64,000 nt of DNA from the NCBI GenBank assembly GCA_002307135.1, contig DBTQ01000027.1, positions 62,001 to 126,000 of the forward strand. The letters are read 5' to 3'. Both the position numbers and the translations under genes were made by a program. Each line of letters opens with the position of its first letter. Position 1 is the first letter of the stretch. This DNA comes from Bacteroidetes bacterium UBA1312 (GTDB lineage: Bacteria; Bacteroidota; Bacteroidia; Chitinophagales; Chitinophagaceae). The notes under the pieces are model-generated. The model was given only the letters and a program-made list of their open reading frames with translations. It had not been told where the DNA came from and did no database searches. Positions 25,333-35,500 of this stretch are shown here, piece after piece.

Positions 25333-26040
25333 TTAATGTCCCAAATGAGCTAACTCAATCAATAAGGGTTCATTTTTTATTTTTATTTTCTTCCCAACCA
25401 GTTCAATCAGTTTTTGCTCCTGCAATTCATAAAGCACACGAGTGGCTGTTTCTCTGGAGGTGCCGGCAAGATTAGCGAGTTCTTCTCGTTTGATCGTAAC
25501 ATTAATCGTAATATTATCACTTTCCATCCCATAGTTTTGTTTCAAGGAAAGCAAGGATTGAACCAAACGATTTTTCACCGGTTGTTGTGCAGTGTGGGTA
25601 ATCCTGCGTTCTGCTTCTCTCAGTTCGTCACTTAGCAGATGTACAATTTGTAGTGTAAGCCTCCCATTACGCTCTACCAAATGATTAAAATAATCTTTGG
25701 GAATAAAACAAACATTAGAATCTTCTAGTGCTAATGCGGAGCAAGAATAGGTATCCTCTCCCAATATAGCTCTATAGCCCATTACATTACCATCATGCGC
25801 GAGATGTACAATTTGCTCTTTACCGTCAACGCCTGTCTGTATAATCTTAATTTTGCCCGACTGAATACAATACAAACCACGAGGATAGGCTCCTTCTTGA
25901 AAAATAGTTGCACCCTTTTTATAAGACATGCAAGTTGTTGCATTGCTAATGCTCACCAATTCTTCCGCCGTCAAATTTTTAAAAATAGAAGTACAACGAG
26001 CATTGCAATTAGCACAATTGATATGTTCTTGTTCTTTCAT
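25333..26040 (-). CDS. Crp/Fnr family transcription regulator
   Basis: The product has a cyclic-nucleotide-binding-like fold (KGATIFQEGAYPRGLYCIQSGK) and a C-terminal winged helix (REELANLAGTSRETATRVLYEL), about 235 residues in all. An N-terminal Cys cluster (NCANCNARC) is common in Bacteroidota Fnr-like proteins and could hold a metal or redox centre. The frame is open to 26142, but I chose the ATG at 26040 because a -7 box lies inside the extension and homologues start here. It is encoded directly upstream of paaA and is the likely activator at both TGTGA-N6-TCACA sites. Confidence 0.88.
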   Translation of the reverse strand: MKEQEHINCANCNARCTSIFKNLTAEELVSISNATTCMSYKKGATIFQEGAYPRGLYCIQSGKIKIIQTGVDGKEQIVHLAHDGNVMGYRAILGEDTYSCSALALEDSNVCFIPKDYFNHLVERNGRLTLQIVHLLSDELREAERRITHTAQQPVKNRLVQSLLSLKQNYGMESDNITINVTIKREELANLAGTSRETATRVLYELQEQKLIELVGKKIKIKNEPLLIELAHLGH

Positions 26041-26063
26041 TATGGGGATCCTACATTTATAAT

Positions 26064-26071
26064 CAAAGTTA
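26064..26071 (-). promoter_or_regulatory. -7 box of the Crp/Fnr gene
   Basis: TAACTTTG on the minus strand matches TAnnTTTG, 24 bases before the chosen start codon at 26040. Confidence 0.45.
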
Positions 26072-26371
26072 TTAAATAAAATTGCTCTTATTGCACCAAA
26101 TAATGACATGAACAGCATTAATATTTTTTCAAAAAACTCCATTTAATAGAGGCCTTTTCCCATAATCAACAATACATTTATACTGAAGGATACTGAATAT
26201 CGGGAGATTATATTCACTCAAAACTATCTTATAGCTGAAATGAACTAAGGGCTTGCTTCCATTAAAAAAGTTTTATGTAGATCGCAAACGACAATAGCTT
26301 TCTCCAATATTTTTCACATCAAACACTCAAACTTTTTCAACAATTAATATTTACAGATTCATTGCAAAGGG

Positions 26372-29300
26372 CTATTTATTAATATTGTCAGATTTAGTGA
26401 TTATATCTTTGATAATGGTATCGAGCTCTTTGGCAGAACTTGATAGATACTCTAAAATAAGAGCGTCATTTTTTTCATTACTGTGCTTTTCTTGAGTATT
26501 CAATAAATCAATTAATCCCATTATGCGTGCCAAAGGAGCACGAACCACATGTGATTGAATCCATGCAATTTCTTTCAATTGTTCATTTTGGATCTTGATT
26601 TTATACAAGCTTTCTTCAATTTGTGTAATGTCTCTAAATGAACTCAGTAATCTTATAGCCTCCCCAGTTTCGTCTCTTAAAAACAATGCTCTTTGTTGAA
26701 CAATGGATATGGACCTATCTGCTTTCAGAAATTTATACTCCACAAAAAAATGATCTGCATTTTTATCTTCCATTGTTTCCTTCAACATATTCATTACCCA
26801 TGTTCGATCATCAGGGTGTATATTATCAGATAAAAGAGTATTATTATAGACACTTAAATCATAACCAAAAATATCATGAAACCCTTGCCCCCAAATGGTA
26901 TAATCGTTTTTAATATCCCAATCACATATAGCTTCATTAGTAGCCTTCAATATTAATTGATACTTGTCATTACTCAATTTTAATTCATTATTTTTAATAA
27001 CAGATTCCGTTACGTCCATGGTATTAACAACAATGCCGCATACCGCGGGTTCATCTAGCAGATTTGTCAATAGTGTAGAAATCCAACGCCATTCTCCATT
27101 ACCATTTTTGAAACGAAATGGTTCTATTTGAATTTGCTTGTTTTGAAGTAATTGTTCGAACTGAATGATTACCGACTTTTTATCATCCGGATGAATAAAT
27201 TCAAAGGCATTTTTACCAACATAATATTCCGGTTCTGCATGAAGGATTGACCGGCAACTTTCGCTAACAAATGTATAATTGCCTGTAGTATCCATGATTG
27301 CGATCAAATCATAACCTTCTTGTACCAAAGCTTTGAAGCGCTTTTCACTATAAACAAGCTGTTCTTCTTGCCTTTTTCGTTCTGTAACATCAGTTATAAC
27401 AGCAAGGTGTATACCCGAAAGAATGTTAGCTTGTATAGCACAATTGATCAATCTTATTGAACCATCTTTAGTAATAAGTTCAGACAGTTTTATATTCAAA
27501 ATATGATTGATGATCTGCTCACTACAATTGGCATTATCAGTTGTCTGTATATTTTTGAAGATTTGTTCTATATTAAGCCCATTCAGTTCTCTTGCTGTAT
27601 AGCCTAATAGCTGCACTGTTGCCTGATTAAAATCGACCAAGAGGCAATCGTCATCAAATAAGATAATTGAGTCTTTTGTCTGTTCAAAAATCGCTTTAAA
27701 TTTATCATCAGATGCTTTTTTCTCTGAGATATCAAGTATTACACCATCAATCCATAAAAGCTTACCATTTTTATCGTAAGTGCCCATACCCCTGTCTTCA
27801 ACCCAGATGATATCACCATCACGAGTTACTATGCGATACCTAACTTTAAAAATACTTAACCGATCTAAACATCCATATATCTTGTTGTTATTATTGACAT
27901 CATCCGCATGTATAATGGAAGCAAAACTGCGTTGTTGATTATGAATAAATTGTTCTGGAGGATAACCCGTTAATCGTTCTACTTCATCACTTATAAATAG
28001 CATGGTCCAATTGTTATCTGCCAAACATCGATAGGTGATACCAGGTATATTGTTGATAACCGATTTCAGATGTTGCTTATTTTCTAAGGCAGCTTCATTG
28101 GCAACACATTTTTCTAGCGCTATTGTCAAGCTATTAATAATGGATTGCAGAAAGAACTGTTCATCCTCTGATCTGAATATATCGGACGAATTATCTTCGA
28201 ATATGATCAGCCCATGAAAAACAGTGCTGACAAATATTGGAAGTGCTTGCAATGAAAATATGCCATACTCTATTAACTGTTCTTTAAATTGACCTTCAGG
28301 CAATATGTTAGCGCTTATTAGTACAAACTGATCACTTACCAAATTTGGCAGGTGATCAGTTAAAAATACAGACACTAAATATTCAAGGCTTTTTTTGAGC
28401 AATGGCATATAAGTATCTTGCTGTTTTGACCATTTAACATTTAGTGTAACTGATGAATTTTCTACTCTTTCAGCCCAAGAGTATCCTAGATAATAAATAC
28501 TGTTTACACTAAGTACACTACCTAAAACACCAAAAGCATATTCTAGCACTTCGGTTTGATCAACATGCTTCAATAATGTTTTATTAAACTCACTGATAAC
28601 CTCTAAAAGCCTAGACTTTGCCTCTAGGGCACTTTCATTTGCCTTCTGAATTGATATATCTTGCACAGTACCTCTAAGCATTTTCCTTTGTCCATGCTCA
28701 TCTAATATCAAATCAATTTGCTGGGCAATGTATTTTATTTTTCCTGTTGGTGTTATTATCCGAAATTCGAAAGAGGGTAAATAATCGCCTTTCAAAACAG
28801 TTTTCTGATAAGCAATAAACGAAGGTCTGTCCTCTATGTGTAGTGTGTCCAAAAAATCATTTGGAGTAAGTGCCGGGAGTGTGGTATCGCGTTCCCAAAT
28901 AGCATACATTTCTTCTCCCCAAAATACCTGATTGGTTTTCATGTTCAATTCCCAATAGCCTAGTTTAGCAATTTGTTGGGCAACATGCAATCGCTCATTA
29001 TATAATCGAATGCTATTATTCGCTGCAATCTGAGCAGTAATATCATTCATTAATACAAGCTCACATTGTTTACCAAATGCATGAATAAGATTGCAAGACA
29101 AGTCCACATGAATAATTGAACCGTTCTTTTTTTTGTGGCGATAAAAACCTTGCGTAAACAATTCTTGATTTGTTCGTACAAAACCAACCGCATCTTCCAA
29201 CAAGTTCAAATCTTCCGTTGGAGTAATATCTTTAATTGTCATCGAAAGAAACTCTGCTCGCGAATATCCATAGTAATTTATTGCAGCGTCATTCACATCC

Positions 29301-29797
29301 AAAAACCGATAATTATTTGTATCATACACCCACATTGGTTGTCGTATGAGCGAAAAGAGCTGATCATATTTTTGGTCTATTTCTTTATTAGGTATTACAT
29401 TAGAAAACGGTACCGTCTCTTCTTGCTTATTTATTTGTTCAATAAGGAGAATAATATATTCCGTTTGTTTTTTTTCATTTATTATGGGCATATTATTTAG
29501 CTGCCATACTTCTGCAGGTTCAAATTGACATTGGATATGAATCTTATCTGACTGACCTGTCGATTTTACTTTAATAAGTGATTCAATAAGCGATGTAAGA
29601 TTGCTAGTAAAGTCAAATGACCGGTTAATATCTGTGCCAATCAATAAATCAGTAGAAGAATTAATTGATTTTAGAAAGGCTTGGTTAGCAGAAATAATAC
29701 AAAATCCTTTGGCTTGAATAATCAAGTAAGGCAAAGGATTTGCCTCCAAAATCGTCAAAATGTTCTTGTCTATCATCATTTTGATAAAGATAAACAA
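26372..29797 (-). CDS. multi-PAS/GAF sensor with HisKA but no ATPase domain
   Basis: This 1141-residue cytoplasmic-looking protein has about seven PAS domains. Examples start near IIQAKGFCIISANQAF, QPMWVYDTNNYRF, IAKLGYWELNMKTNQ, IPGITYRCLADNN, DSIILFDDDCLLV, DLIAIMDTTGNYT and NEAICDWDIKND. A GAF-like segment lies at about 400-560. A dimerisation/phospho-acceptor helix pair (IQSHVVRAPLARIMGLIDLL) ends the chain. The usual HATPase domain is absent: the reading frame stops about 50 residues after the H-box. It may be phosphorylated by, or dimerise with, another kinase. It is monocistronic. Confidence 0.82.
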   Translation of the reverse strand: MFIFIKMMIDKNILTILEANPLPYLIIQAKGFCIISANQAFLKSINSSTDLLIGTDINRSFDFTSNLTSLIESLIKVKSTGQSDKIHIQCQFEPAEVWQLNNMPIINEKKQTEYIILLIEQINKQEETVPFSNVIPNKEIDQKYDQLFSLIRQPMWVYDTNNYRFLDVNDAAINYYGYSRAEFLSMTIKDITPTEDLNLLEDAVGFVRTNQELFTQGFYRHKKKNGSIIHVDLSCNLIHAFGKQCELVLMNDITAQIAANNSIRLYNERLHVAQQIAKLGYWELNMKTNQVFWGEEMYAIWERDTTLPALTPNDFLDTLHIEDRPSFIAYQKTVLKGDYLPSFEFRIITPTGKIKYIAQQIDLILDEHGQRKMLRGTVQDISIQKANESALEAKSRLLEVISEFNKTLLKHVDQTEVLEYAFGVLGSVLSVNSIYYLGYSWAERVENSSVTLNVKWSKQQDTYMPLLKKSLEYLVSVFLTDHLPNLVSDQFVLISANILPEGQFKEQLIEYGIFSLQALPIFVSTVFHGLIIFEDNSSDIFRSEDEQFFLQSIINSLTIALEKCVANEAALENKQHLKSVINNIPGITYRCLADNNWTMLFISDEVERLTGYPPEQFIHNQQRSFASIIHADDVNNNNKIYGCLDRLSIFKVRYRIVTRDGDIIWVEDRGMGTYDKNGKLLWIDGVILDISEKKASDDKFKAIFEQTKDSIILFDDDCLLVDFNQATVQLLGYTARELNGLNIEQIFKNIQTTDNANCSEQIINHILNIKLSELITKDGSIRLINCAIQANILSGIHLAVITDVTERKRQEEQLVYSEKRFKALVQEGYDLIAIMDTTGNYTFVSESCRSILHAEPEYYVGKNAFEFIHPDDKKSVIIQFEQLLQNKQIQIEPFRFKNGNGEWRWISTLLTNLLDEPAVCGIVVNTMDVTESVIKNNELKLSNDKYQLILKATNEAICDWDIKNDYTIWGQGFHDIFGYDLSVYNNTLLSDNIHPDDRTWVMNMLKETMEDKNADHFFVEYKFLKADRSISIVQQRALFLRDETGEAIRLLSSFRDITQIEESLYKIKIQNEQLKEIAWIQSHVVRAPLARIMGLIDLLNTQEKHSNEKNDALILEYLSSSAKELDTIIKDIITKSDNINK

Positions 29798-29975
29798 GTT
29801 GATTTAAAAGTTAGTGTTAAATTATATTAATAATAAATCTAATTAAAAGTAAACACAAAAATAACTATTTTAAATTTAACATTAGCTTATAATCAAAACC
29901 GAAATGAAAAAACAAGGACGAAAGCAACAACAGGAATTGTTTAATATATTAAACGACAATGAAAATATATGATGC

Positions 29976-30456
29976 TTAGAATAAATCATAGTTTTTATAA
30001 TCGTCTAAAATGATGCCCGAATGCAAGCCTGCCCTTAACGGATAATAATCACCTTTATTGTATTGAAAAAATGTAATGGCATCAACTTGCTTGCTGCTTA
30101 ATTTTTCGTGTTCAAAAAACAGAAAACATTCACCAACATAAGGGAAATAAGATTTATTGATCACTTCAACCATTATGATCAAACCTGTTTTTTCAGCAAT
30201 ATCCTGTTTGAGTGGCTTAATTCTGCTTTTATATAAATGATAAATCAATAAAAAGTAAATCGCGCCTATGAATAGGAAGAATAATACAAGACCTAGTGAT
30301 TTCGTTTCAATAAAGATTTTGAAAAATACTCGAACAACTGCGATGATGACAAGTAATGGAAATTGCCACAACAATCCAAGAAATATTTTTGTCCTTTTCG
30401 ATAACACATCATTTAGTATTTCTAATTCATGTTCATCCAAAGTTGTTTCATGCATA
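29976..30456 (-). CDS. hypothetical membrane protein (about 160 aa)
   Basis: Two hydrophobic segments (LLWQFPLLVIIAVVRVFF and LGLVLFFLFIGAIYFLLIYH) follow a charged N terminus, and the C-terminal half is soluble (CFLFFEHEKL, YYPLRAGLHSG). I prefer the Met at 30456 (MHETTLDEHELE) over the upstream ATG at 30494. It stands alone and I do not recognise the family. Confidence 0.6.
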
Positions 30457-30593
30457 AAGATATTCAGGTTATTATAGCCGAAATAAATGTACAAATGGCA
30501 TGGAATATTTTCATCACTTTTATCGGAAAAATAATTCTCACAAACTAAATTATTTTATGCAATGCTTATACAATCCAACAATAACAATTTTAA

Positions 30594-30632
30594 TGCCCAG
30601 TATTCCAACACTTGATGTTGTAATACTGGGCA
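30594..30632 (-). terminator. terminator of the VIT-family gene
   Basis: A 17-bp stem with one mismatch (30594-30610 with 30616-30632), holding TGCCCAGTATT and its complement, lies 27 bases after the stop codon. Confidence 0.75.
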
Positions 30633-30658
30633 AGTATAATTATGAAATTTAAAGTCCG

Positions 30659-31345
30659 CTAACCTACTAGCTTAGCAATACCAAACGCAGCTGCCGCGGC
30701 TACAAGTCCAATCATTGTTACTTTCAACGCTCCTTTAATGGGTGGCTGACCGGTTACTTTACTTTTAAAATAACCAAAAACAAACAAACAAATAGTCGTT
30801 AACACCGCCGATACTAATAGTCCTTCATGAGGATTAGGCGTAAAGAAATAAGCAGACAGTGGTAATAAGCCACCGATGAAATATGCGATACCAATGGTAA
30901 GGGCTGAGTTACGCGCTCTATTGGGATTAGGTGCTTCCAAACCGAGCTCAAACTTCATCATAAAGTCAACCCATTTATCTTTGTCTTTAGCTAATTCATT
31001 AGCCAACATCGTTTGCCCTTCTTCACTAATACCATATTCAGCAAAAACATCTTTTACTTCTTGTATTTCTTTATGTGGAACTCTTTCGACCTCGTCATAT
31101 TCGCGTTTTAATTCGCTTTCATAATGTTCCTGTTCCGTTTTCCCTGCAAGATAACCGCCCAAACCCATAGCAATACAACCTGCTACAATCTCAGCAATAC
31201 CTGCTGTAATAACTATATTGTTACTACTAACAGCCCCACTCAAACCCGCAGCCAAAGCGAAGGGCACGGTCAAACCATCACTCATTCCAATGACGATGTC
31301 TGTAATAAAATCCGAACTTTTTAAATGATTTTCTGTGTGCGTCAT
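30659..31345 (-). CDS. VIT1/CCC1-type iron/manganese transporter
   Basis: The 228-residue protein has the family signature DIVIGMSDGLTVPFALAAGL in the first membrane segment and five likely membrane spans. The acidic cytosolic loop EQEHYESELKREYDEVERVP lies between spans 2 and 3, where the family binds metal. It should export Fe2+ or Mn2+ from the cytosol. It lies upstream of a metal-efflux operon on the same strand, but 23 bases after that operon's last gene. Confidence 0.88.
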   Translation of the reverse strand: MTHTENHLKSSDFITDIVIGMSDGLTVPFALAAGLSGAVSSNNIVITAGIAEIVAGCIAMGLGGYLAGKTEQEHYESELKREYDEVERVPHKEIQEVKDVFAEYGISEEGQTMLANELAKDKDKWVDFMMKFELGLEAPNPNRARNSALTIGIAYFIGGLLPLSAYFFTPNPHEGLLVSAVLTTICLFVFGYFKSKVTGQPPIKGALKVTMIGLVAAAAAFGIAKLVG

Positions 31346-31368
31346 AAATATGTTTTTTATAGGACTGA

Positions 31369-32499
31369 TTATTCTTCTTTATTTTTCGATTTCATCAATA
31401 GTGTATAAGCACCGTCCAATACAATTTGCTTGTTCGCGAGGTCAACAGCATTTGTAATAGTTACAAAACCATTTTCTTTAGTACCTAACGACACTTCTTT
31501 CATAGCAAATTGTCGAATACCCACTACTTCAAATATATAACTTTTGCCTTCAAAATTTACAATGGCAGTTTCAGGTAGTGTATTAGCACTACTGTTATCT
31601 ACTTCTATTTCGGCATTCATATACATGCCAGGCAAAAGTGTTTTATCATAGTTTTCGAAATGACAATGCACTTCTGAAATACCATCTGAAGAAATGTCTT
31701 TGCTGATCAGAATAATAGCACAAGGATATTTTTTATCAGGATTGGAATTACTATAGGCTAATAGTTTCTGTCCGATTGCAAGTTGGTTTACATCCTTTTC
31801 TCGCACTTTCAAATTCAAATGTATATCTGTGGGATTGACCAATTCAAAGAGCACGTCCGATGGGTTTACAAATTTTCCTATATTCACATTTACCTTGCTC
31901 ACAAAGCCAGTGATGGTACTATAAATATTGATGCTTTTGGAGATAGTGCCTAGTGACAAATTATTAGGACTGATATTAATAAGCTTGAGTTTTTCAGCCA
32001 ATGCATTCATCATTATTCGTTGTGCATTTAATTCTGCCTGCGCCTGTTGCGTCACTTTATCGCTGCTTGCCTGACTCTGATTCAGTTCTTTCTGACGCGC
32101 ATATTCCAATTCTGCAAAATGCAATTTAGATTTAGCCAACAAATAATCCTGTTGCAATTGTACATATTGCTGATCTTCCATTTGAGCAATTACCTCGCCC
32201 TTAGCAATATGCATACCAGGCAATAATTTGGTACTTCTTAAATAGCCGCCCAAAGGAACGGATACAGAAACGAGATTTTGAGGAGGGACGTCAATTTTTC
32301 CATTTAATTTGATAACAGAAGCAATATTCCGCTGATCCATTTTCCCTACAACAATATGTGCATTGTTCATTTGCGCATCTGTCATGGTTACTATATTATT
32401 TTCTTTACCCGATGGATCCATATTTTGCACGGTCTGCTTTTTGCTTCCGCAAGCTCCCAACAAGAGTGTGATGATGACGATAACTATTATATTTTTCAT
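31369..32499 (-). CDS. RND efflux periplasmic adaptor, CzcB/CusB type
   Basis: The 376-residue membrane-fusion lipoprotein has lipobox LLGACGSKK near residue 17. A barrel-sandwich half (VSVSVPLGGYLRSTKLLPGM) and a long alpha-helical hairpin (about 130-180) follow. The second half-motif is NIYSTITGFVSKVNVNIGKF. It links the inner-membrane pump to the outer-membrane channel. It lies nine bases after the pump gene. Confidence 0.9.
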   Translation of the reverse strand: MKNIIVIVIITLLLGACGSKKQTVQNMDPSGKENNIVTMTDAQMNNAHIVVGKMDQRNIASVIKLNGKIDVPPQNLVSVSVPLGGYLRSTKLLPGMHIAKGEVIAQMEDQQYVQLQQDYLLAKSKLHFAELEYARQKELNQSQASSDKVTQQAQAELNAQRIMMNALAEKLKLINISPNNLSLGTISKSINIYSTITGFVSKVNVNIGKFVNPSDVLFELVNPTDIHLNLKVREKDVNQLAIGQKLLAYSNSNPDKKYPCAIILISKDISSDGISEVHCHFENYDKTLLPGMYMNAEIEVDNSSANTLPETAIVNFEGKSYIFEVVGIRQFAMKEVSLGTKENGFVTITNAVDLANKQIVLDGAYTLLMKSKNKEE

Positions 32500-32508
32500 G
32501 TTTAAAAT

Positions 32509-35500
32509 TTAATGTGCAGTGAGGTAATTAAGTTGAATAACGCTTTCATTCCAAGTTTTTACAGCATCGATATAATCGTTTCTTAGAACGATACTTTGGT
32601 TGATGAGTTGAACAAATTCTAAATAATTGATCGCCCCATTAATAAATTGCTGATGGGCAATTGTCGTTATCAAATCGGCATTCTTTAATGTGGAAAGTTC
32701 AAATTCAGCCACCATTTTTTCATTTTGTTTATATTGTAATTGTGCCATTAGCAGCTTATTTTTCAATGCCTCGTGCTCGATGTTGTAATTATTGCCTGCT
32801 ATTTTTTGATTAATTCTTCCAGCTTTAATTTTAGCTCTTTGTGCCTGAGTAAAAACCGGTATGCCCAACCCTATCTGAACCGCTTGAAAACGATGATTGC
32901 TGTTATAAAACTGTTCGTCTGCACCAAAGCCTCTTATTGTTCCATTATTGTATCCCAACATCAAGTCAGGTAATAATTTTGACTGTTCCAATTTTACATT
33001 GGCTTTCGCTATTGCATTTTGTTGTTCCCAATATTGCAATGTCGGATGCCTCTCAATAGATGTTGTATCAAATACATCCAATACGCTGGCTTTAAAACCG
33101 CCGGCAGCAGGTATATAGAGCGTATCTGAATGTAGTAATAATTGAAATTGCATTTGCAACATTGCAATGGATTGACGCGCGAGATTCAATTGTAACGCTA
33201 TCGAATTTTGTTGTGTTTCAAAGGTTGCTTTTTCTAAAATATTACTTTCTCCTTTTTGCAATCGCAATATTGCCTTTTGTAATAAATGGGCATAAAGCGA
33301 ATCACTTTTGTACAATAGCTGCTCTTTTTCTTTTACATACAAATAAGCGTAAAACAATTCCTGAACTGCACGCTTTAATTCTGCCTCTTTTAATACTTCA
33401 TAACGCACATTTGCTTTCCACTCTTCCGTAAACAATTTCTTTTGTCGCGCATAAATTGTAGGAAAATTTAGGCTTTGAGTAATACCTATTTTATTATCAG
33501 TATAGGTACTGTTCATTTGTCCAAAGTCAGCGACAATGTTCGTATTGGGAATGGCAACAGATGAGGGTATCAATGCTTTCGTATAATCTGATTTTAACCG
33601 TTCGTTGATTAATCCGAGATTGTTTTTGGTAGCAATTGCAATGGCCCGATCCAATGATATTTCATTTTGCGCACTCACATTATTCCACAGTAAACAAAAC
33701 AAAATAAATACGGGTATTGACTTTGATGTCAACGATATGGCTTTAATACCGCGCTCGAATAACACATACAAAACCGGCAAAACAAACAAGGTTAAAAAAG
33801 TAGCAATCATCAAACCGCCAATAACTACTGTAGCCAATGGCCGTTGTACTTCTGCTCCGGCACCATTGCTTATAGCCATAGGCAGAAAACCCAATGAAGC
33901 TACAAATGCAGTCATCAATACAGGCCGTAAACGAAGTTTTGTGCCTGTAACAACTATCTGTGCAATATTTTTCATACCATTTATTTTTAGACGATTAAAT
34001 TCTGCAATTAATACAATACCATTTAATACGGCAACGCCAAACAGGGCAATAAAACCAACACCCGCGCTAATGCTAAATGGCATACCTCGTAAAGCCAAAA
34101 ACAGAATACCACCAATGGCAGACAATGGAATGGCTGTGTAAATTAATAGCCCTTGCTTCACCGATTTAAAAGCAAAAAATAGCAACAAAAAGATGAGCAA
34201 TAATGAAACAGGAACAGCGATCATTAAACGATCTTTGGCCTTATTCAGATTTTCAAAACTGCCGCCATAAGTTATATAGTAGCCGGTAGGAAATTTTAAT
34301 TGACGATCGATTTTTTGTTGCAATTCTCTCACAATGCTTTGTACATCTCTTCCTCTAACATTGAAACCCACTACAATTCTTCTTTTAGCATCCTCTCGCT
34401 GTATTTGATTGGGTCCATCTTTTATAGCAACAGTGGCTAATTGCTGCAAGGGTATTTGAGTCCCGTTAGGCGTTGGGATTAATAGGTTTTGTACATCCTC
34501 CAGGGTTTTCTTTTGACTGGCATCTAAACGCACCACTAGGTCAAAACGTTTTTCTTCCTCAAAAACCAAACCGGTACTTTGTCCGGCAAATGCGGCATTC
34601 ACTACTCTATTTATATCTGCAATTGACAAATTATATTGAGCAATTAGCGGACGGTTATATTCAATAATGATTTGAGGCATTCCGGTAACTGTTTCGACAT
34701 AAAGATTTTGAGTGCCTTTCACTGTACTCACTATTTTACCCAGTTTATCCGCAGTTGCAGCAAGAGTATCTAAGTTTTCACCGAATATTTTACACACTAC
34801 ATCTTGCCTTGCACCTGTCATCAGTTCATTAAACCGCATTTGTACGGGAAACTGAAAACTGGCCGTAATACCTGGTACGTCTTCAAGTGCAGCACCCATT
34901 TTTTCAGACAGTTCATTGAAAGAGTGTGCTGATGTCCATTCCTTTTTATCTTTTAATGTAACAATCATATCACTTGCTTCCATTGGCATAGGGTCTGTGG
35001 GCACTTCGCCACTACCTATTTTAGTCACCACCTTTTCTACTTCCGGGAATCTGGTCTTTAATATGTGAGCCGCTTTTTGGGTATATTCAATAGTGGTATT
35101 CAAATTGCTGCCGGTCAACACTCTTGTATCTACAGCAAAGTCACCTTCTTCCAAAGCGGGGATAAATTCGCCACCTAATCTTGTTAGAATAAATATGGTC
35201 ATGATAAACAGGGCGAATACAACACCTAACAATAATTTGGGAATACGTAATACTTTCAGCAAGGCGCGCTGATAGGCATTTTCGAGCATTAGCATAAGCT
35301 TGTCTGAAAAATTCTGCGTATGCTTTACCTTTTTGCTTAAGAAAAAAGAGCTCATCATTGGAATGTAGGTGAGCGAGAGTATAAAAGCGCCCAGCAAAGC
35401 AAATGCTACTGTTTGAGCCATCGGCTTGAACATTTTTCCTTCAATGCCTTGCAAGGTGAATATGGGCAGGTAAACGATGAGTATAATGATTTGTCCAAAC

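Noticed and set aside
29904..29972. A 22-codon plus-strand ORF (MKKQGRKQQQELFNILNDNE...)
   Set aside because: Too short and without homology or context support; a chance ORF cannot be excluded.
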